Positions 34,869 to 47,327 are shown, counted from the stretch's first letter. The stretch: DNA of 64,000 bases from Methyloversatilis thermotolerans (GCF_000372885.1 NZ_KB889967.1:2989430-3053429), one strand, 5' to 3'. Notes: generated by a model from the letters alone, not told the origin. Made by a program: numbers and translations.

Positions 34869-35885
34869 TCAGGGATTGCGGAAGCGGTCGCCGACCTCGA
34901 TCGGACGCTTGGCGTCCATCACGAGCGCGTAGGAAATGGTGTCGTACACCCGGAACACGAACAGCAGGCCCGAGCGTTCGTCCGGAAGGCGGTAGTTCTC
35001 GACCTTCTGGTCCTCGCGGACGCTGACCAGCTTGCCGGCCAGGAAGGCCCCGAACACGTGACCGACCTCGACGCCGTCGTTGCTACCACGGTTCAGCAGC
35101 ACCACATTGTGACGCCCCGACGACTCCACGCCACCGACGATGCGCGCCACGCTGCCCTCGATCTGCGTCTCCGGCGCGCGCGGCGCGTAGGCGATCAGTT
35201 CGGGCGGACGGGCGGGCACCAGGCGGTCACCCTTGCCGATCTCGTATTGCGACGAAACGACCTGGAAGGTGGCCGGGTCGCCTTCGCGCACCAGTTTCAG
35301 GTCGCCCAGATATTCGGCCTCGAAACCGATGATCTGGCGGGTTTCGGGGTCGCGTATGGGGGCGGCCGGGCGGTAGGCATTCCAGATTTCCGTCCTTTCG
35401 GTCACGCCGGTCGCGTAGGCGGTATCGCCGGCGCCCAGATAGACCCGCCCTTCCTCGGTCGCGACGATGCGCGGCGCAGTCTCGTTGAAACCGGCCTCGA
35501 CCGCGATCGGCTTGGCCAGGAAGGGTTCGATCGCCTTGTGCGGGATGGATGCGATCGGCTCCGCCACCGGCTCTTCGTAGGTCCTGGGCGTGAGCCTGAC
35601 CGGCTGCCCCAGACGCAGGCGCGGGTCGCCGCCGAAATCCTCGAGATAGACGATCTGGCCCGGATAGATGAGGTGCGGATTGCGGATCTGCTCCCTGTTC
35701 AGACGCCACACCTCGGGCCAGCGCCAGGGCTCCTTCAGGAACATGCCGGCGATGCCCCACAGCGTATCGCCCGGCTTGACCACATGGCGGTCGGGCGCGT
35801 CGGGAGCGATCGCCGGCGACGCGGCATGGGCGACGGTGGCTGCGCTTGAAAGCGCGACCAGCAGGGAGCATATAATCTTGCGCAT
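34869..35885 (-). CDS. Secreted LysM-domain protein
   Basis: The product has 338 residues. A signal peptide (about 1-22, 'SSAATVAHA') is followed by a LysM domain ('HVVKPGDTLWGIAGMFL' to 'YPGQIVYL'). A long C-terminal region of unknown fold contains 'GSNDGVEVGHVF'. LysM binds peptidoglycan, so the protein is probably periplasmic. This gene is regularly found just upstream of dprA in beta- and gammaproteobacteria. It is divergent from def. Confidence 0.9.
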   Translation of the reverse strand: MRKIICSLLVALSSAATVAHAASPAIAPDAPDRHVVKPGDTLWGIAGMFLKEPWRWPEVWRLNREQIRNPHLIYPGQIVYLEDFGGDPRLRLGQPVRLTPRTYEEPVAEPIASIPHKAIEPFLAKPIAVEAGFNETAPRIVATEEGRVYLGAGDTAYATGVTERTEIWNAYRPAAPIRDPETRQIIGFEAEYLGDLKLVREGDPATFQVVSSQYEIGKGDRLVPARPPELIAYAPRAPETQIEGSVARIVGGVESSGRHNVVLLNRGSNDGVEVGHVFGAFLAGKLVSVREDQKVENYRLPDERSGLLFVFRVYDTISYALVMDAKRPIEVGDRFRNP

Positions 35886-36116
35886 GTTGGGGCCTCGCTC
35901 GGACCAGGCCGCTGCGCGACGGCGCATGCGGAACCTGCCCAGGGTTTGCCTTTCAATATCGTGAACAACCGGTGCCGCCTGAAGTGGCGCGCGCCGGAAA
36001 AGGAGCTCGTCGCAGACGCGGCACGCCATTCGCATGCCGCAGTGTAGCAAGCGGTGTCGTGTAATGACAGTCTGCATGAATTCCCTGCGCTAATCCATTA
36101 AATCAGCACGACTTTT

Positions 36117-36620
36117 ATGGCCCTGCTCCCGATTCTGAAATTCCCGGATCCCCGCCTGCGCAAGAAGGCGGCGCCGGTTGCCGCGGTGGATGACGCCATC
36201 CGCAAGCTGGCCGCGGACATGGCGGAAACCATGTACGCCGCGCCGGGCATCGGTCTGGCCGCGACCCAGGTCGATGTGCACAAGCAGGTGATCGTGATCG
36301 ACATCAGCGAGGACAAGAGCGGGCTGATCACGCTGATCAACCCGCGCATCGTCGAGCGCGACGGCGAACAGGTGTACGAGGAAGGCTGTCTGTCGGTGCC
36401 GGGCATCTACGACAAGGTGACCCGTTCGGAGCATGTGAAGGTGCGCACGCTGACGCTGGATGGCAGCGAAACCGACATCGACGCGCACGGTCTGCTCGCG
36501 GTGTGCATCCAGCACGAAATGGATCACCTGCAGGGCAAGGTTTTCGTCGATCACCTGTCCCAGCTCAAACAGACCCGCATCCGCACCAAGCTCATGAAGC
36601 AGGCGCGCGAAAGCGCGTGA
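36117..36620 (+). CDS. def: Peptide deformylase
   Basis: The product has 167 residues. The three family motifs are intact: 'GIGLAATQ', 'EGCLSVPG' (metal Cys) and 'HEMDH' (metal histidines and catalytic Glu). It removes the formyl group from nascent N-formylmethionine peptides on an Fe2+ centre. Its stop shares one base with the fmt start (TGATG), so the pair is translationally coupled. The divergent LysM gene starts 231 bp away. Confidence 0.97.
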   Translation: MALLPILKFPDPRLRKKAAPVAAVDDAIRKLAADMAETMYAAPGIGLAATQVDVHKQVIVIDISEDKSGLITLINPRIVERDGEQVYEEGCLSVPGIYDKVTRSEHVKVRTLTLDGSETDIDAHGLLAVCIQHEMDHLQGKVFVDHLSQLKQTRIRTKLMKQARESA

Positions 36621-37582
36621 TGCCGACCGTTCCCGACAGCAAGCTGCCGCGCATCGCGTTCGCCGGCACGCCCGAATTCGCGGCCCGGGCGCTCGATGCG
36701 CTCGCGACATTCGACTGTGATATCCCGTTGGTGCTGACGCAGCCGGACCGTCCGGCCGGACGCGGCATGAAGCTCATGCCGAGCCCGGTGAAGCAGCGTG
36801 CGCTGGCGCACGGGCTGCCAGTGGCCCAGCCGGAAACCCTGAAAACGCCGGAACTGCGCGCGCCGCTGCTCGAGGCCGCACCGGACCTGCTGGTGGTGGT
36901 CGCCTACGGACTGCTGCTGCCGCGCAGTGTGCTGGACATTCCCCGACTGGGCTGCATCAATATCCACGCCTCGCTGCTGCCCCGCTGGCGCGGCGCCGCA
37001 CCGATACACCGCGCGATCGAAGCCGGCGACGTGCGCACCGGCATCACGCTGATGCAGATGGACGAAGGGCTGGACACCGGTCCGATGCTGGCCGAGCGCG
37101 CGCTGGACATCCTGCCCGCCGACACCACCGGCAGCCTGCACGACCGGCTGGCCGAATGCGGCGCCCGCCTGCTGATCGACACGTTGCCCGCGCTGCTGGC
37201 GGGGCGGATCCAGCCGGTGCCGCAGCCGGCCGAAGGCGCCTGTTACGCGGCCAAGATTTCGCGCGGCGAGGCGCAGCTCGACTTCGCCCGGCCGGCGGGC
37301 GAGCTGGAACGTGCCATTCGCGCCTTTGATCCCTTCCCCGGAGCGGTGATGACGATGCAGGGCGTCGCGATCAAGCTGTGGCGCGCGCAGGCCATCGAAC
37401 GCACCGGCGAGCCCGGCCGCATCGTGGAGGTGAGCGACCGCGGCGTGGTGATCGGCTGCGGCAGCGGCTGCCTGCGGGTCACCGAAATGCAGAAGGCGGG
37501 CGGCAAGCGGCTTGCGGTCGCCGATTTCCTGCGCGGTCACGCGTTCGAAGCCGGCCAGCAGGCACAGTTGCCGGTGCGCTGA
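36620..37582 (+). CDS. fmt: Methionyl-tRNA formyltransferase
   Basis: The product has 320 residues. The formyltransferase N-domain has '[12 protein letters not shown]', '[17 protein letters not shown]' (catalytic Asn/His region) and '[10 protein letters not shown]', followed by the OB-like C-domain. It formylates initiator Met-tRNA with 10-formyl-THF, opposing def one base upstream. Confidence 0.96.
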   Translation: MPTVPDSKLPRIAFAGTPEFAARALDALATFDCDIPLVLTQPDRPAGRGMKLMPSPVKQRALAHGLPVAQPETLKTPELRAPLLEAAPDLLVVVAYGLLLPRSVLDIPRLGCINIHASLLPRWRGAAPIHRAIEAGDVRTGITLMQMDEGLDTGPMLAERALDILPADTTGSLHDRLAECGARLLIDTLPALLAGRIQPVPQPAEGACYAAKISRGEAQLDFARPAGELERAIRAFDPFPGAVMTMQGVAIKLWRAQAIERTGEPGRIVEVSDRGVVIGCGSGCLRVTEMQKAGGKRLAVADFLRGHAFEAGQQAQLPVR

Positions 37583-37690
37583 AAGGCGGACACGCCGGGA
37601 CGCGCACCGCCCTGCGCCTCGCCTCGCGTCGACTCGCTCACGGCGCGCCGTCGCGCCGATTTGTGACCGCGTTTTTCCTTGCGCGGTCCG

Positions 37691-37720
37691 CTTGAATTTC
37701 TTTCTTCGCGCACAATCTAT
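37691..37720 (+). promoter_or_regulatory. Putative heat-shock-like promoter of htpX
   Basis: CTTGAAT (37691-37697) and AATCTAT (37714-37720) are separated by 16 bases, close to the sigma-32 pattern CTTGAAA / CCCATnT. The T-rich, AT-rich segment stands out against the GC-rich surroundings. htpX is heat-shock controlled in E. coli, which fits, but the -10 is a weak match. Confidence 0.4.
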
Positions 37721-37753
37721 AGTGCGCTTCCTCTCTACTGAAAGGTGTCACAC

Positions 37754-38605
37754 ATGTTCGGCAACTGGCTCAAGACCTCGATACTGATGGCGGGCATCGT
37801 CGCGCTGTTCGGCGTCGTCGGTGCGGCCATAGGCGGTCAGCAGGGCATGCTGATCGCACTGCTGTTCGGCGGCGCCACCAATCTGTGGGCCTACTGGTTC
37901 TCGGACAAGATGGTGCTGCGCATGTACAACGCGCGCGAAGTCGATGCCGCGTCCTCGCCCTACCTCTACAACATGGTGGCGGAGCTGGCCAGGCGCGCCG
38001 AGCTGCCGATGCCGCGCGTCTATGTGATCGACGAGGCGCAGCCGAATGCCTTCGCCACCGGCCGCAACCCGGAGAACGCGGCGGTGGCCGCCACGACCGG
38101 CATCATGCAGATGCTGTCGGCGCGCGAACTGCGCGGCGTGATGGCGCATGAACTGGCACACGTGAAGAATCGCGACATCCTGATCTCGACCATCTCCGCC
38201 ACGGTGTCCGGCGCGATTTCCGCGCTGGCCCAGTTCGGCATGTTCTTCGGCGGTCGCGATTCGGAAGGCCGGCCGGCCAATCCGGTGGTCGGCATCATCG
38301 TCGCCATCCTCGCGCCGATCGCCGCCATGCTGATACAGATGGCCATCTCGCGCACGCGCGAGTTCGGTGCCGACCGGGGCGGCGCCGAAATTTCCGGCGA
38401 CCCGGAGGCGCTGGCCAGCGCGCTCGCCAAGATCGATGCCTACGCGCGCGGCATTCCGATGCCGACCGCGGAAGCGCATCCGGAAACCGGGCAGATGATG
38501 ATCATGAATCCGCTGTCCGGCGGTGGCCTGCGCGGCCTGTTCAGCACCCATCCGGCAACCGAGGAACGCATCGCGCGCCTGCGCGCCTTCGCTGCCGGTC
38601 GCTGA
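37754..38605 (+). CDS. htpX: Membrane metalloprotease HtpX
   Basis: The product has 283 residues. Two N-terminal transmembrane helices precede the cytosolic M48 protease with zinc motif '[10 protein letters not shown]' and the later Glu in '[11 protein letters not shown]'. Two hydrophobic segments follow between them. HtpX degrades damaged inner-membrane proteins together with FtsH. ATG 37754 follows AAAGG with 8-base spacing and gives the usual 'MFGNWLKT' N-terminus. Confidence 0.95.
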   Translation: MFGNWLKTSILMAGIVALFGVVGAAIGGQQGMLIALLFGGATNLWAYWFSDKMVLRMYNAREVDAASSPYLYNMVAELARRAELPMPRVYVIDEAQPNAFATGRNPENAAVAATTGIMQMLSARELRGVMAHELAHVKNRDILISTISATVSGAISALAQFGMFFGGRDSEGRPANPVVGIIVAILAPIAAMLIQMAISRTREFGADRGGAEISGDPEALASALAKIDAYARGIPMPTAEAHPETGQMMIMNPLSGGGLRGLFSTHPATEERIARLRAFAAGR

Positions 38606-38724
38606 ACGGCAGCCGGGCGGCGCGACACAGCGACGCTGATCCGGCATCATGACCGCAGTGCGGTTCATGCCCGTGCATGACCGCGACTGCGGATTTCCTT
38701 TTTCAGGCGACGGGATCATCACCG

Positions 38725-39117
38725 ATGGACAGAGGCTGGAACGGCGGAGGTGGCGCACAGAACGTTCTCGGGGGCCCGCTCGAACCCTGTTCGTTCAAGC
38801 CCTTGACCGGTTTCTTCCGCGACGGCTGCTGCAATACCGATGAGAACGACTTCGGCTCGCACACCGTGTGCGTGGTGCTGACCGATGAATTCCTCGCGTT
38901 TTCGCGCACGCGTGGCAACGATCTGTCCACGCCACGGCCGGAATTCGATTTCCCCGGCTTGCGGGCGGGCGACCGCTGGTGCCTCTGCGCCACGCGCTGG
39001 TACGAGGCTTTTGCCGCCGGTCAGGCCCCGCAGGTCATCCTGGTCGCCACGCATCGGGCCGCGCTGCGTCATGTACCGCTGGAGGCGCTGCAGCAGCACG
39101 CCTGGCCGGGCCCGTAA
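38725..39117 (+). CDS. DUF2237 family protein
   Basis: The product has 130 residues. Nearly the whole length follows the DUF2237 pattern: 'NVLGGPLEPCS', 'PLTGFFRDGCCNT', 'HTVCVVLTDEFLAFS', 'GNDLSTPRPEF' and 'GDRWCLCATRW'. Several conserved cysteines suggest metal or redox chemistry, but the function is unknown. ATG 38725 is chosen to match the family start. It lies between htpX and rsmB on the same strand. Confidence 0.9.
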   Translation: MDRGWNGGGGAQNVLGGPLEPCSFKPLTGFFRDGCCNTDENDFGSHTVCVVLTDEFLAFSRTRGNDLSTPRPEFDFPGLRAGDRWCLCATRWYEAFAAGQAPQVILVATHRAALRHVPLEALQQHAWPGP

Positions 39118-39196
39118 CCGCCGATCGTGGCGGCACGCGTACAATCGCGCTCCGGCCATACACCTTGCGCACTTGAAAAGTCCTTCCCCTTCCCGC

Positions 39197-40477
39197 ATGC
39201 CGCCGGCCGAGTCGCTCGCGGCATCCATGCTCGATGCGGCCCGCGCGGTCGCCGCGGTGATCGCCGGCAGCACCCTCGACGAAGCGCTGTCGCGCGGCGC
39301 GGCTCACGCCGTGAATACGGCTGCCGTGCGCGACATGGCCTATCAGTGCCTGCGTGCGCATACCGCCATCCAGACGCGGCTGGGCGTGCTGGTGCCGCGC
39401 GCGTTGCGCGAAGCCGACCGCCAGGCGCTGCTGCTGGTGGCGCTGTGTCGCATGGAAGCTCGGCCGGACAGCGCGCACACCACGGTGAGCCAGGCAGTGG
39501 ATGCCGCACGCACGCTCGGCGGCGACCGCTTCGCGTCCATGATGAATGCGGTGCTGCGCACCGCGCAGCGTCGCACCCAGGCGCTGGACGACGCGGTCGC
39601 GGCCAGCCCGGCGGCGCAGTGGCAGCATCCGCAGTGGTGGCTGGAGCGCCTGCAACAGGATCATCCGCGGCACTGGCAGGACATCGCGCGTGCCGGCAAT
39701 GCCCACCCGCCGATGGCCCTGCGCATCAATCGCCGCCGCACCGACCTCGCGCGCGCGCAAGCACGTCTGGTCGATGCCGGGCTGTCCGCCCAGGTGCGCG
39801 GCGACTGTGGCCTGCTGCTGGACAAGCCGGTACCGGTACAGCGGCTGCCCGGCTTTGCCGAGGGAGAGTTGTCGGTACAGGACATCGGCGCACAACATGC
39901 CGCCGGACTGCTCGATGCCGGCAATGGCCAGCGCGTGCTCGACGCCAGCGCCGCCCCCGGCGGCAAGGCCTGTCATCTGCTGGAAGTCGCCGACATCGAT
40001 CTGCTGGCGCTCGACCACAACCCGGTCCGGGCCAGGCGCATCGACGAGAACTTCAGCCGGCTGGGGCTGCCCGGACGCGTCGCGATCGGCGATGCGGCGC
40101 AGCCTGACGACTGGTGGGACGGTCGACCTTTCGACCGCATCCTGGCCGACGTGCCCTGCAGCGCCTCGGGCGTACTGCGGCGCCACCCCGACGCGAAGTG
40201 GCTGCGCCGCCCGGGTGACATCGCGCATTTCGTCGCTCAGCAGCGCGCCATCCTGGACGCACTTTGGCGGCTGCTCGCTGCGGGTGGTAAATTGCTCTAT
40301 GCCACCTGCTCGGTGTTCCGCGCCGAGAATCAGGATCAGGTGGCGGCCTTCCTGACCCGCCATCCCGACTGTGAACAACTGAGCCCATGTGGTGCGCCCG
40401 ATCTGCAACTGTTGCCGACCGCCGAGCATGACGGCTTCTACTACGCATTGCTGCAGAAGCGGCCGCGCCAGGGCTGA
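39197..40477 (+). CDS. rsmB: 16S rRNA m5C967 methyltransferase RsmB
   Basis: The product has 426 residues. An N-terminal NusB-like helical domain (about 1-135) is followed by a SAM-dependent methyltransferase with 'LDASAAPGGKACHLL', catalytic Cys in 'DVPCSASGVLRRHPD' and the second Cys in 'YATCSVF'. RsmB (Sun/Fmu) methylates C967 of 16S rRNA. Its 3' end overlaps the DUF4390 gene by about 50 bases, inside the def-fmt-...-ntrYX block. Confidence 0.94.
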   Translation: MPPAESLAASMLDAARAVAAVIAGSTLDEALSRGAAHAVNTAAVRDMAYQCLRAHTAIQTRLGVLVPRALREADRQALLLVALCRMEARPDSAHTTVSQAVDAARTLGGDRFASMMNAVLRTAQRRTQALDDAVAASPAAQWQHPQWWLERLQQDHPRHWQDIARAGNAHPPMALRINRRRTDLARAQARLVDAGLSAQVRGDCGLLLDKPVPVQRLPGFAEGELSVQDIGAQHAAGLLDAGNGQRVLDASAAPGGKACHLLEVADIDLLALDHNPVRARRIDENFSRLGLPGRVAIGDAAQPDDWWDGRPFDRILADVPCSASGVLRRHPDAKWLRRPGDIAHFVAQQRAILDALWRLLAAGGKLLYATCSVFRAENQDQVAAFLTRHPDCEQLSPCGAPDLQLLPTAEHDGFYYALLQKRPRQG

Positions 40478-41035
40478 ACGGCCGCGCGCCTGGCTGGCAG
40501 CCCTGCTGCTCGCCCTGTGGTCGTGCGCCGTGCTCGCCGGCAGCATCACGCTGCGCGAGGTCAGGCTGGATCACGGCGAGGAGGGCTACCAGCTCAGCAC
40601 CGACGTGGCGGTCACGCTGTCGCAGCGGCTGGCCGATGCGGTGACCCGCGGCGTTCCGCTCTACTTCGTGCTCGAGTTCGAGATCACCCGGCCGCGCTGG
40701 TACTGGCTGGATGAGGAGGTGGTCGAACGCAGCCAGACCTACCGCCTGAGCTATCACGCGCTGACGCGGCAGTACCGCGTATCCACCGGGGCGCTGCACC
40801 AGAGCTTCGACACCCTGGACGACGCACTTCGCCTGATCGGTCGCGTGCATGGCTGGGCCGTGGTGGACACCGGCAAGCTCACGCCGGGCGCGAGCTATGT
40901 CGCGGCCTTGCGACTGCGGCTGGACGTGACGCAATTGCCCAAGCCCTTCCAGCTCAGCGCCATGAGCAATCGCGACTGGACGCTGGAATCCGACTGGGCG
41001 CGCTGGGGCTTCACGGCACAAGCGGGGACACATCG

Positions 41036-41039
<4 letters not shown>
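40428..41039 (+). CDS. DUF4390 protein, probable membrane-anchored
   Basis: The product has about 203 residues. A hydrophobic segment ('AWLAALLLALWSCAVLAGS') near the N-terminus is followed by a beta-rich domain ('GYQLSTDVAVTLSQRL', 'YFVLEFEITRPRWYWLDE'). This is the DUF4390 family found between rsmB and ntrY. ATG 40428 lies inside rsmB and is the only usual start codon close to the signal. Its stop overlaps ntrY by four bases (ATGA). The role is unknown; coupling to ntrY suggests a part in signalling. Confidence 0.85.
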
Positions 41040-43138
<2,099 letters not shown>

Positions 43139-43153
43139 AGGAATCAGGAAAGA

Positions 43154-44401
43154 ATGGCTCGCATACTGGTCGTAGACGATGAAATGGGCATACGCGAACT
43201 GCTGTCCGAAATCCTCAGCGATGAAGGACACGACGTGACGCTCGCCGAGAATGCCGCCGCGGCGCGCGCCGCGCGCGCCGCGCAGCGACCCGACATGGTG
43301 CTGCTCGACATCTGGATGCCGGACACCGATGGCATTTCGCTGCTCAAGGAATGGGCCGCGGCCGGACAGCTCACGATGCCGGTGGTCATGATGTCCGGTC
43401 ACGGCACCATCGATTCGGCGGTCGAAGCCACCCGCATCGGCGCCATGGACTTTCTCGAAAAACCGATCGCACTGGCCAAGCTGCTGGCCACCGTGAAGCG
43501 TGCACTGGCGCGCGCCAGTTCACCCGACGCGCGGCCGACTGCACCGTCGCTGTCGGCCATCGGCCGCAGCGGCATGCTGCGCGACGTGCGGCGCAAGATC
43601 GAACAGATGTCCACTCGCTCGCGCACCATACTGCTGCGCTGCGGACCTTCCAGCTTTGGCGAACTCGCGGCGCGCACCCTCATGGTGCCGGGTCGGCGCT
43701 GGCTTGACTTCGCTGGCATCGCCGGCCCGATCACGCAGGAGCAGCTCGATGGTGCGCGCAGCGGCGTGCTGTACGCAGGCGACATCGCGACATTGTCGCG
43801 CATGCAGCAGAAGAACCTCGCGTTTGCGCTGGAGCGCCTGGACCGGCTGGACGCGCGCCTGATCGGATGCTGTGCCCAGCATCCGGCCGAGCTGCAGGCC
43901 GCAGGCTGGGATCCCGGCCTGCTCGCGCGGCTGTTCGAAATCGTTCTGCCGCTGCCACCGCTGGCCGATCTGCGCGACGAGGTCGCCGACCTCGCGGAAG
44001 ACGTGCTGAAGCACCTGGTGGACTCCGGCGAAGTCCCGGCGCGGCGACTGGCCGACAGTGCGCGACCCATGCTCAGACAGCACGCGTGGCCCAATGGCTA
44101 TGCGGAACTGGTATCGGTACTGCGCTCGGCCGCACTGGCGGAACTGGGCGAGGACATCGACGCCTCGGCCCTGCGCCCGCTGCTGCGCCAGGCCGGCACG
44201 CCGTCGATGCCCGGACTGGACCAGCCGCTGCGCGAGGCGCGCGAGGCCTTCGAGCGCATGTACTTCGAACATCACATGGAACGCGAGGGCGGCAACATGA
44301 CGCGCCTGGCCGAGCGCTCCGGACTGGAACGCACCCATCTGTACCGCAAGCTCAAGCAACTGGGACTGCCGGTCGGGCGCCGCAGCGAAACGCACGAGTA
44401 G
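43154..44401 (+). CDS. ntrX: NtrX-like response regulator with degenerate AAA+ domain
   Basis: The product has 415 residues. The receiver domain is complete (D8/D9, phosphoacceptor D52 in 'LLDIWMPD', K103). The central region still aligns with the sigma-54 AAA+ fold ('MQQKNLAFALERL', 'LPLPPLADLRDEVADLAEDVL'), but Walker A reads 'LRCGPSSFGELA', the GAFTGA loop is absent and the Walker B position reads 'LYAGDIA'. A Fis-type helix-turn-helix ('NMTRLAERSGLERTHLYRKLK') ends the protein. It probably binds DNA without activating sigma-54 polymerase. Confidence 0.9.
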   Translation: MARILVVDDEMGIRELLSEILSDEGHDVTLAENAAAARAARAAQRPDMVLLDIWMPDTDGISLLKEWAAAGQLTMPVVMMSGHGTIDSAVEATRIGAMDFLEKPIALAKLLATVKRALARASSPDARPTAPSLSAIGRSGMLRDVRRKIEQMSTRSRTILLRCGPSSFGELAARTLMVPGRRWLDFAGIAGPITQEQLDGARSGVLYAGDIATLSRMQQKNLAFALERLDRLDARLIGCCAQHPAELQAAGWDPGLLARLFEIVLPLPPLADLRDEVADLAEDVLKHLVDSGEVPARRLADSARPMLRQHAWPNGYAELVSVLRSAALAELGEDIDASALRPLLRQAGTPSMPGLDQPLREAREAFERMYFEHHMEREGGNMTRLAERSGLERTHLYRKLKQLGLPVGRRSETHE

Positions 44402-44490
44402 TCGGTGGCGGAGCCGGGTGACGCGCGCAGGGCGCGCACCGGCAATGACATTTGTATAGACTGCATGCCATCCCGTCGGATGGCGATGCC

Positions 44491-45990
44491 ATGTCTCTTG
44501 CCCTGTTGCGCAGCCGTGCCCTCGCCGGCATGCATGCGCCGGAAGTCACCGTCGAAGTACATGTTTCGAACGGCCTGCCGGCCTTCAGCCTGGTCGGGCT
44601 GCCCGATGTCGAGGTGCGCGAGGCGCGCGATCGCGTGCGCGCCGCCATCCTCAGTTCCGGCTTCGATTTCCCGTCCCGCCGCATCACGGTCAATCTTGCG
44701 CCGGCCGACCTGCCCAAGGAATCGGGTCGCTTCGATCTGCCGATCGCGCTCGGCATCCTGATCGCCGCCGGATCGCTGGACGCGTCCGCTCTGGATGACA
44801 TCGAGTTCGCCGGCGAACTGTCGCTGACCGGCGCGCTCAGACCCGTGCGCGGCGCGCTGCCGATGGCACTGGGTGCGCGCAGCGCCGGTCGCGCATTCAT
44901 ACTGCCCGAGGAATCGGCAGGCGAAGCGGTACTGGCGGCCCGCTGCGACATCCGTGCCGCGCGCACGCTGCTCGATGTGTGCGCTCACCTGTGCGGACAG
45001 CGCATCCTGCCTCCCGCTCACCCTGACCGGCCGCGCCTCCTCATCCCGCCCCCGGACCTGGCCGATGTGCGCGGCCAGCAGGGTGCGCGGCGGGCGCTGG
45101 AAATTGCCGCTGCCGGGGCGCATTCGCTGCTGATGAGCGGCCCGCCCGGCACCGGCAAATCCATGCTGGCCGCGCGCTTTCCCGGCCTGCTGCCCGACAT
45201 GGACGAGAACGAGGCGCTGGAAAGCGCCGCCCTGCTGTCGTCCGTCGGCCTGTTCGATCCGGCACGGCTGGGGCAGCGACCGTTCCGCGCGCCGCATCAC
45301 TCCGCCAGCATGGCGGCGCTGGTGGGCGGCGGCACGCTGCCTCGTCCGGGAGAAATATCGCTGGCCCATCACGGCGTGCTTTTCCTCGACGAATTGCCGG
45401 AATTCGATCGCCGCGTGCTCGAGTCGCTGCGCGAACCGCTGGAAACCGGTCGCGTATGCATTGCGCGCGCGGCCCGGCGCGCCGAGTTTCCGGCGCGCTT
45501 CCAGCTCGTGGCGGCGATGAACCCCTGTCCCTGCGGCTATCTGGGCCACCCGTCCTGCCGGTGTCGCTGCACCCCGGATCAGATCGCCCGTTACCGCGGA
45601 CGGCTGTCCGGCCCGCTGCTCGACCGCATCGACATCATGGTGAACGTACCTGCGCTGACCGCCGAGGAGTTGCGCGGCAAGCCGGGCGAGGACAGCGCAA
45701 CCGTGCGTCTGCGCGTGCACGCGGCGCGCGAGCGGCAGCGGACGCGTCAGGGCAAGCCCAATCAGGCGCTCGACGCCTCGGACATCGATCGCATGTGCAT
45801 CATGGATGAAGGTGCCGGCGCGCTCATGGCGCGCGCGATGGGCCAGTTGCAACTGTCGGCGCGCGCCTATCACCGCTGCCTGAAGGTCGCGCGCACCATT
45901 GCCGATCTCGCGGGTTCGGCGCACCTGTCGGCCGCCCATGTGGCGGAGGCCGTGCAATACCGTCGTCAGCTCGATGCGAGGCCGGACTGA
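44491..45990 (+). CDS. comM: YifB/ComM-type AAA+ branch-migration helicase
   Basis: The product has 499 residues. An N-terminal Lon-like domain (about 20-165) precedes the AAA+ magnesium-chelatase-like domain with Walker A 'SGPPGTGKS', 'HHGVLFLDELPEFDR' (Walker B) and 'FQLVAAMNPCPCGYLGH', and a C-terminal lid. ComM promotes branch migration during integration of transformed DNA. With dprA in the same window it is consistent with natural competence. ATG 44491 gives the typical 'MSLALLRSRAL' start. Confidence 0.93.
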   Translation: MSLALLRSRALAGMHAPEVTVEVHVSNGLPAFSLVGLPDVEVREARDRVRAAILSSGFDFPSRRITVNLAPADLPKESGRFDLPIALGILIAAGSLDASALDDIEFAGELSLTGALRPVRGALPMALGARSAGRAFILPEESAGEAVLAARCDIRAARTLLDVCAHLCGQRILPPAHPDRPRLLIPPPDLADVRGQQGARRALEIAAAGAHSLLMSGPPGTGKSMLAARFPGLLPDMDENEALESAALLSSVGLFDPARLGQRPFRAPHHSASMAALVGGGTLPRPGEISLAHHGVLFLDELPEFDRRVLESLREPLETGRVCIARAARRAEFPARFQLVAAMNPCPCGYLGHPSCRCRCTPDQIARYRGRLSGPLLDRIDIMVNVPALTAEELRGKPGEDSATVRLRVHAARERQRTRQGKPNQALDASDIDRMCIMDEGAGALMARAMGQLQLSARAYHRCLKVARTIADLAGSAHLSAAHVAEAVQYRRQLDARPD

Positions 45991-46021
45991 GGGATGACCC
46001 TCTCACCGGCGACAGCCAGGC

Positions 46022-46648
46022 TCAGGGCTGCTTGTGCAACTCCCGGAAGCGCTTCAGATCGTCCTCGAAGCGCTTGCGGGTGTCCGCCAGATCGCGTTCC
46101 TTGAAAGCGATGTTCTCGCCGATCTGGCGCAGATCCTCGCGCGTGGTGTCCAGCCTGTCCTGGATGCCCGAGGGGACGCGCTTGCCCTGGCCGGTGAAGC
46201 GCGCAGCGTCCTCCTCCAGCTTCTTGCGGCGCTCGGCCAGCGTGCCCTGCTGTTCGCGCAGCCGGGCGAGCAATTCCTCGAGGTCGGCGACGCGCCGATC
46301 GCGCGCCGACATGATTTCCTTTTCGCTGGTGTAGGTATTGAGCAGGGTGGTATCGCGCCGGCGCAATTCCTGGCGCGCCCGCTCCTCGTCCGCCTGGCGT
46401 TTTGCATCGGCGTCACGGCGTGCGCGCTGATCCTCGGTCATCGGCGCCTCGATCTGCCGCACGGTCGCGCCCTGGCTGTTCAGTTCGCGATAGCCGCGGT
46501 CGGCGCAAGCCGGCGGCAGCGTGTCTCCGCACACCTGCTGGCCGCGCGCATCCTTGCAGCAAAAGACGCGCGCCTCGGTACAGGATGCATGCAGCAGTCC
46601 CAGGGCGAACAGCCCTCCCGTCATCTGCCGCAGCGTGGCCGATCGCAT
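46022..46648 (-). CDS. Secreted DUF4124-like coiled-coil protein
   Basis: The product has 208 residues. A signal peptide (about 1-26) is followed by a DUF4124-like segment ('VFCCKDARGQQVCGDTLPP', cysteine-bearing) and a long charged coiled coil (about 75-205, Arg/Glu/Asp-rich). DUF4124 proteins are periplasmic and poorly understood. The gene starts two bases after the pyrE stop on the same strand, so it is probably cotranscribed with pyrE. Confidence 0.8.
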   Translation of the reverse strand: MRSATLRQMTGGLFALGLLHASCTEARVFCCKDARGQQVCGDTLPPACADRGYRELNSQGATVRQIEAPMTEDQRARRDADAKRQADEERARQELRRRDTTLLNTYTSEKEIMSARDRRVADLEELLARLREQQGTLAERRKKLEEDAARFTGQGKRVPSGIQDRLDTTREDLRQIGENIAFKERDLADTRKRFEDDLKRFRELHKQP

Positions 46649-46650
46649 GT

Positions 46651-47292
46651 TCAGTCACTTACTCCATAGCGTGCGCGGTAGGCGCGCACCGCTTCGAGGT
46701 TGTCTTTCAGTGCCGGCGCATCCTGCACATAGGCGATGAGATCCGCCAGCGTCGCGCACGCCACGACAGGGATACCGTAGGCCTTTTCGACTTCCTGCAC
46801 CGCTGACAATTCTCCCGTGCCCTTTTCCATGCGGTCGAGGGCAATCGCCACACCGGCCGGTTCGGCGCCCGCCGCCCGGATCATGTCCACCGATTCGCGC
46901 ACCGAGGTACCGGCGCTGATCACGTCATCGATGATGAGCACGCGGCCCTTGAGCGGTGCTCCGATCAGGGTGCCGCCCTCGCCATGGTCCTTCGCCTCCT
47001 TGCGGTTGTACGCGAAAGGCAGGTCGCGCCCCCGCTGCGCGATCTGCATCGCGGTACCGGCGGCCAGCACAATGCCCTTGTAGGCCGGACCGAACAGCAT
47101 GTCGAACTGCGGCGCGCGTTCAAGGATGGTTTCGGCATAGAAGCCGCAAAGCTTGAGCACCGAGGCGCCGCTGTTGAACAGGCCGGCGTTGAAGAAGTAC
47201 GGGGATTCGCGCCCCGCCTTGGTGGTGAAGCGGCCGAACCGCAACACGCCGGCATCGCAGGCGAACTTCACGAATTCACGTCTAGAATCCAC
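46651..47292 (-). CDS. pyrE: Orotate phosphoribosyltransferase
   Basis: The product has 213 residues. '[19 protein letters not shown]' is the characteristic PyrE start, and the PRPP loop is '[13 protein letters not shown]'. It converts orotate plus PRPP to OMP, late in pyrimidine synthesis. GTG 47292 is preferred because GGAAAA lies about seven bases upstream; a TTG at 47304 is possible. It is divergent from xthA with 35 bp between, and unlinked to the pyrRBX operon. Confidence 0.94.
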   Translation of the reverse strand: MDSRREFVKFACDAGVLRFGRFTTKAGRESPYFFNAGLFNSGASVLKLCGFYAETILERAPQFDMLFGPAYKGIVLAAGTAMQIAQRGRDLPFAYNRKEAKDHGEGGTLIGAPLKGRVLIIDDVISAGTSVRESVDMIRAAGAEPAGVAIALDRMEKGTGELSAVQEVEKAYGIPVVACATLADLIAYVQDAPALKDNLEAVRAYRARYGVSD

Positions 47293-47327
47293 GGGCTTTT
47301 CCAATCACTCGAACGGACAAACCGATC

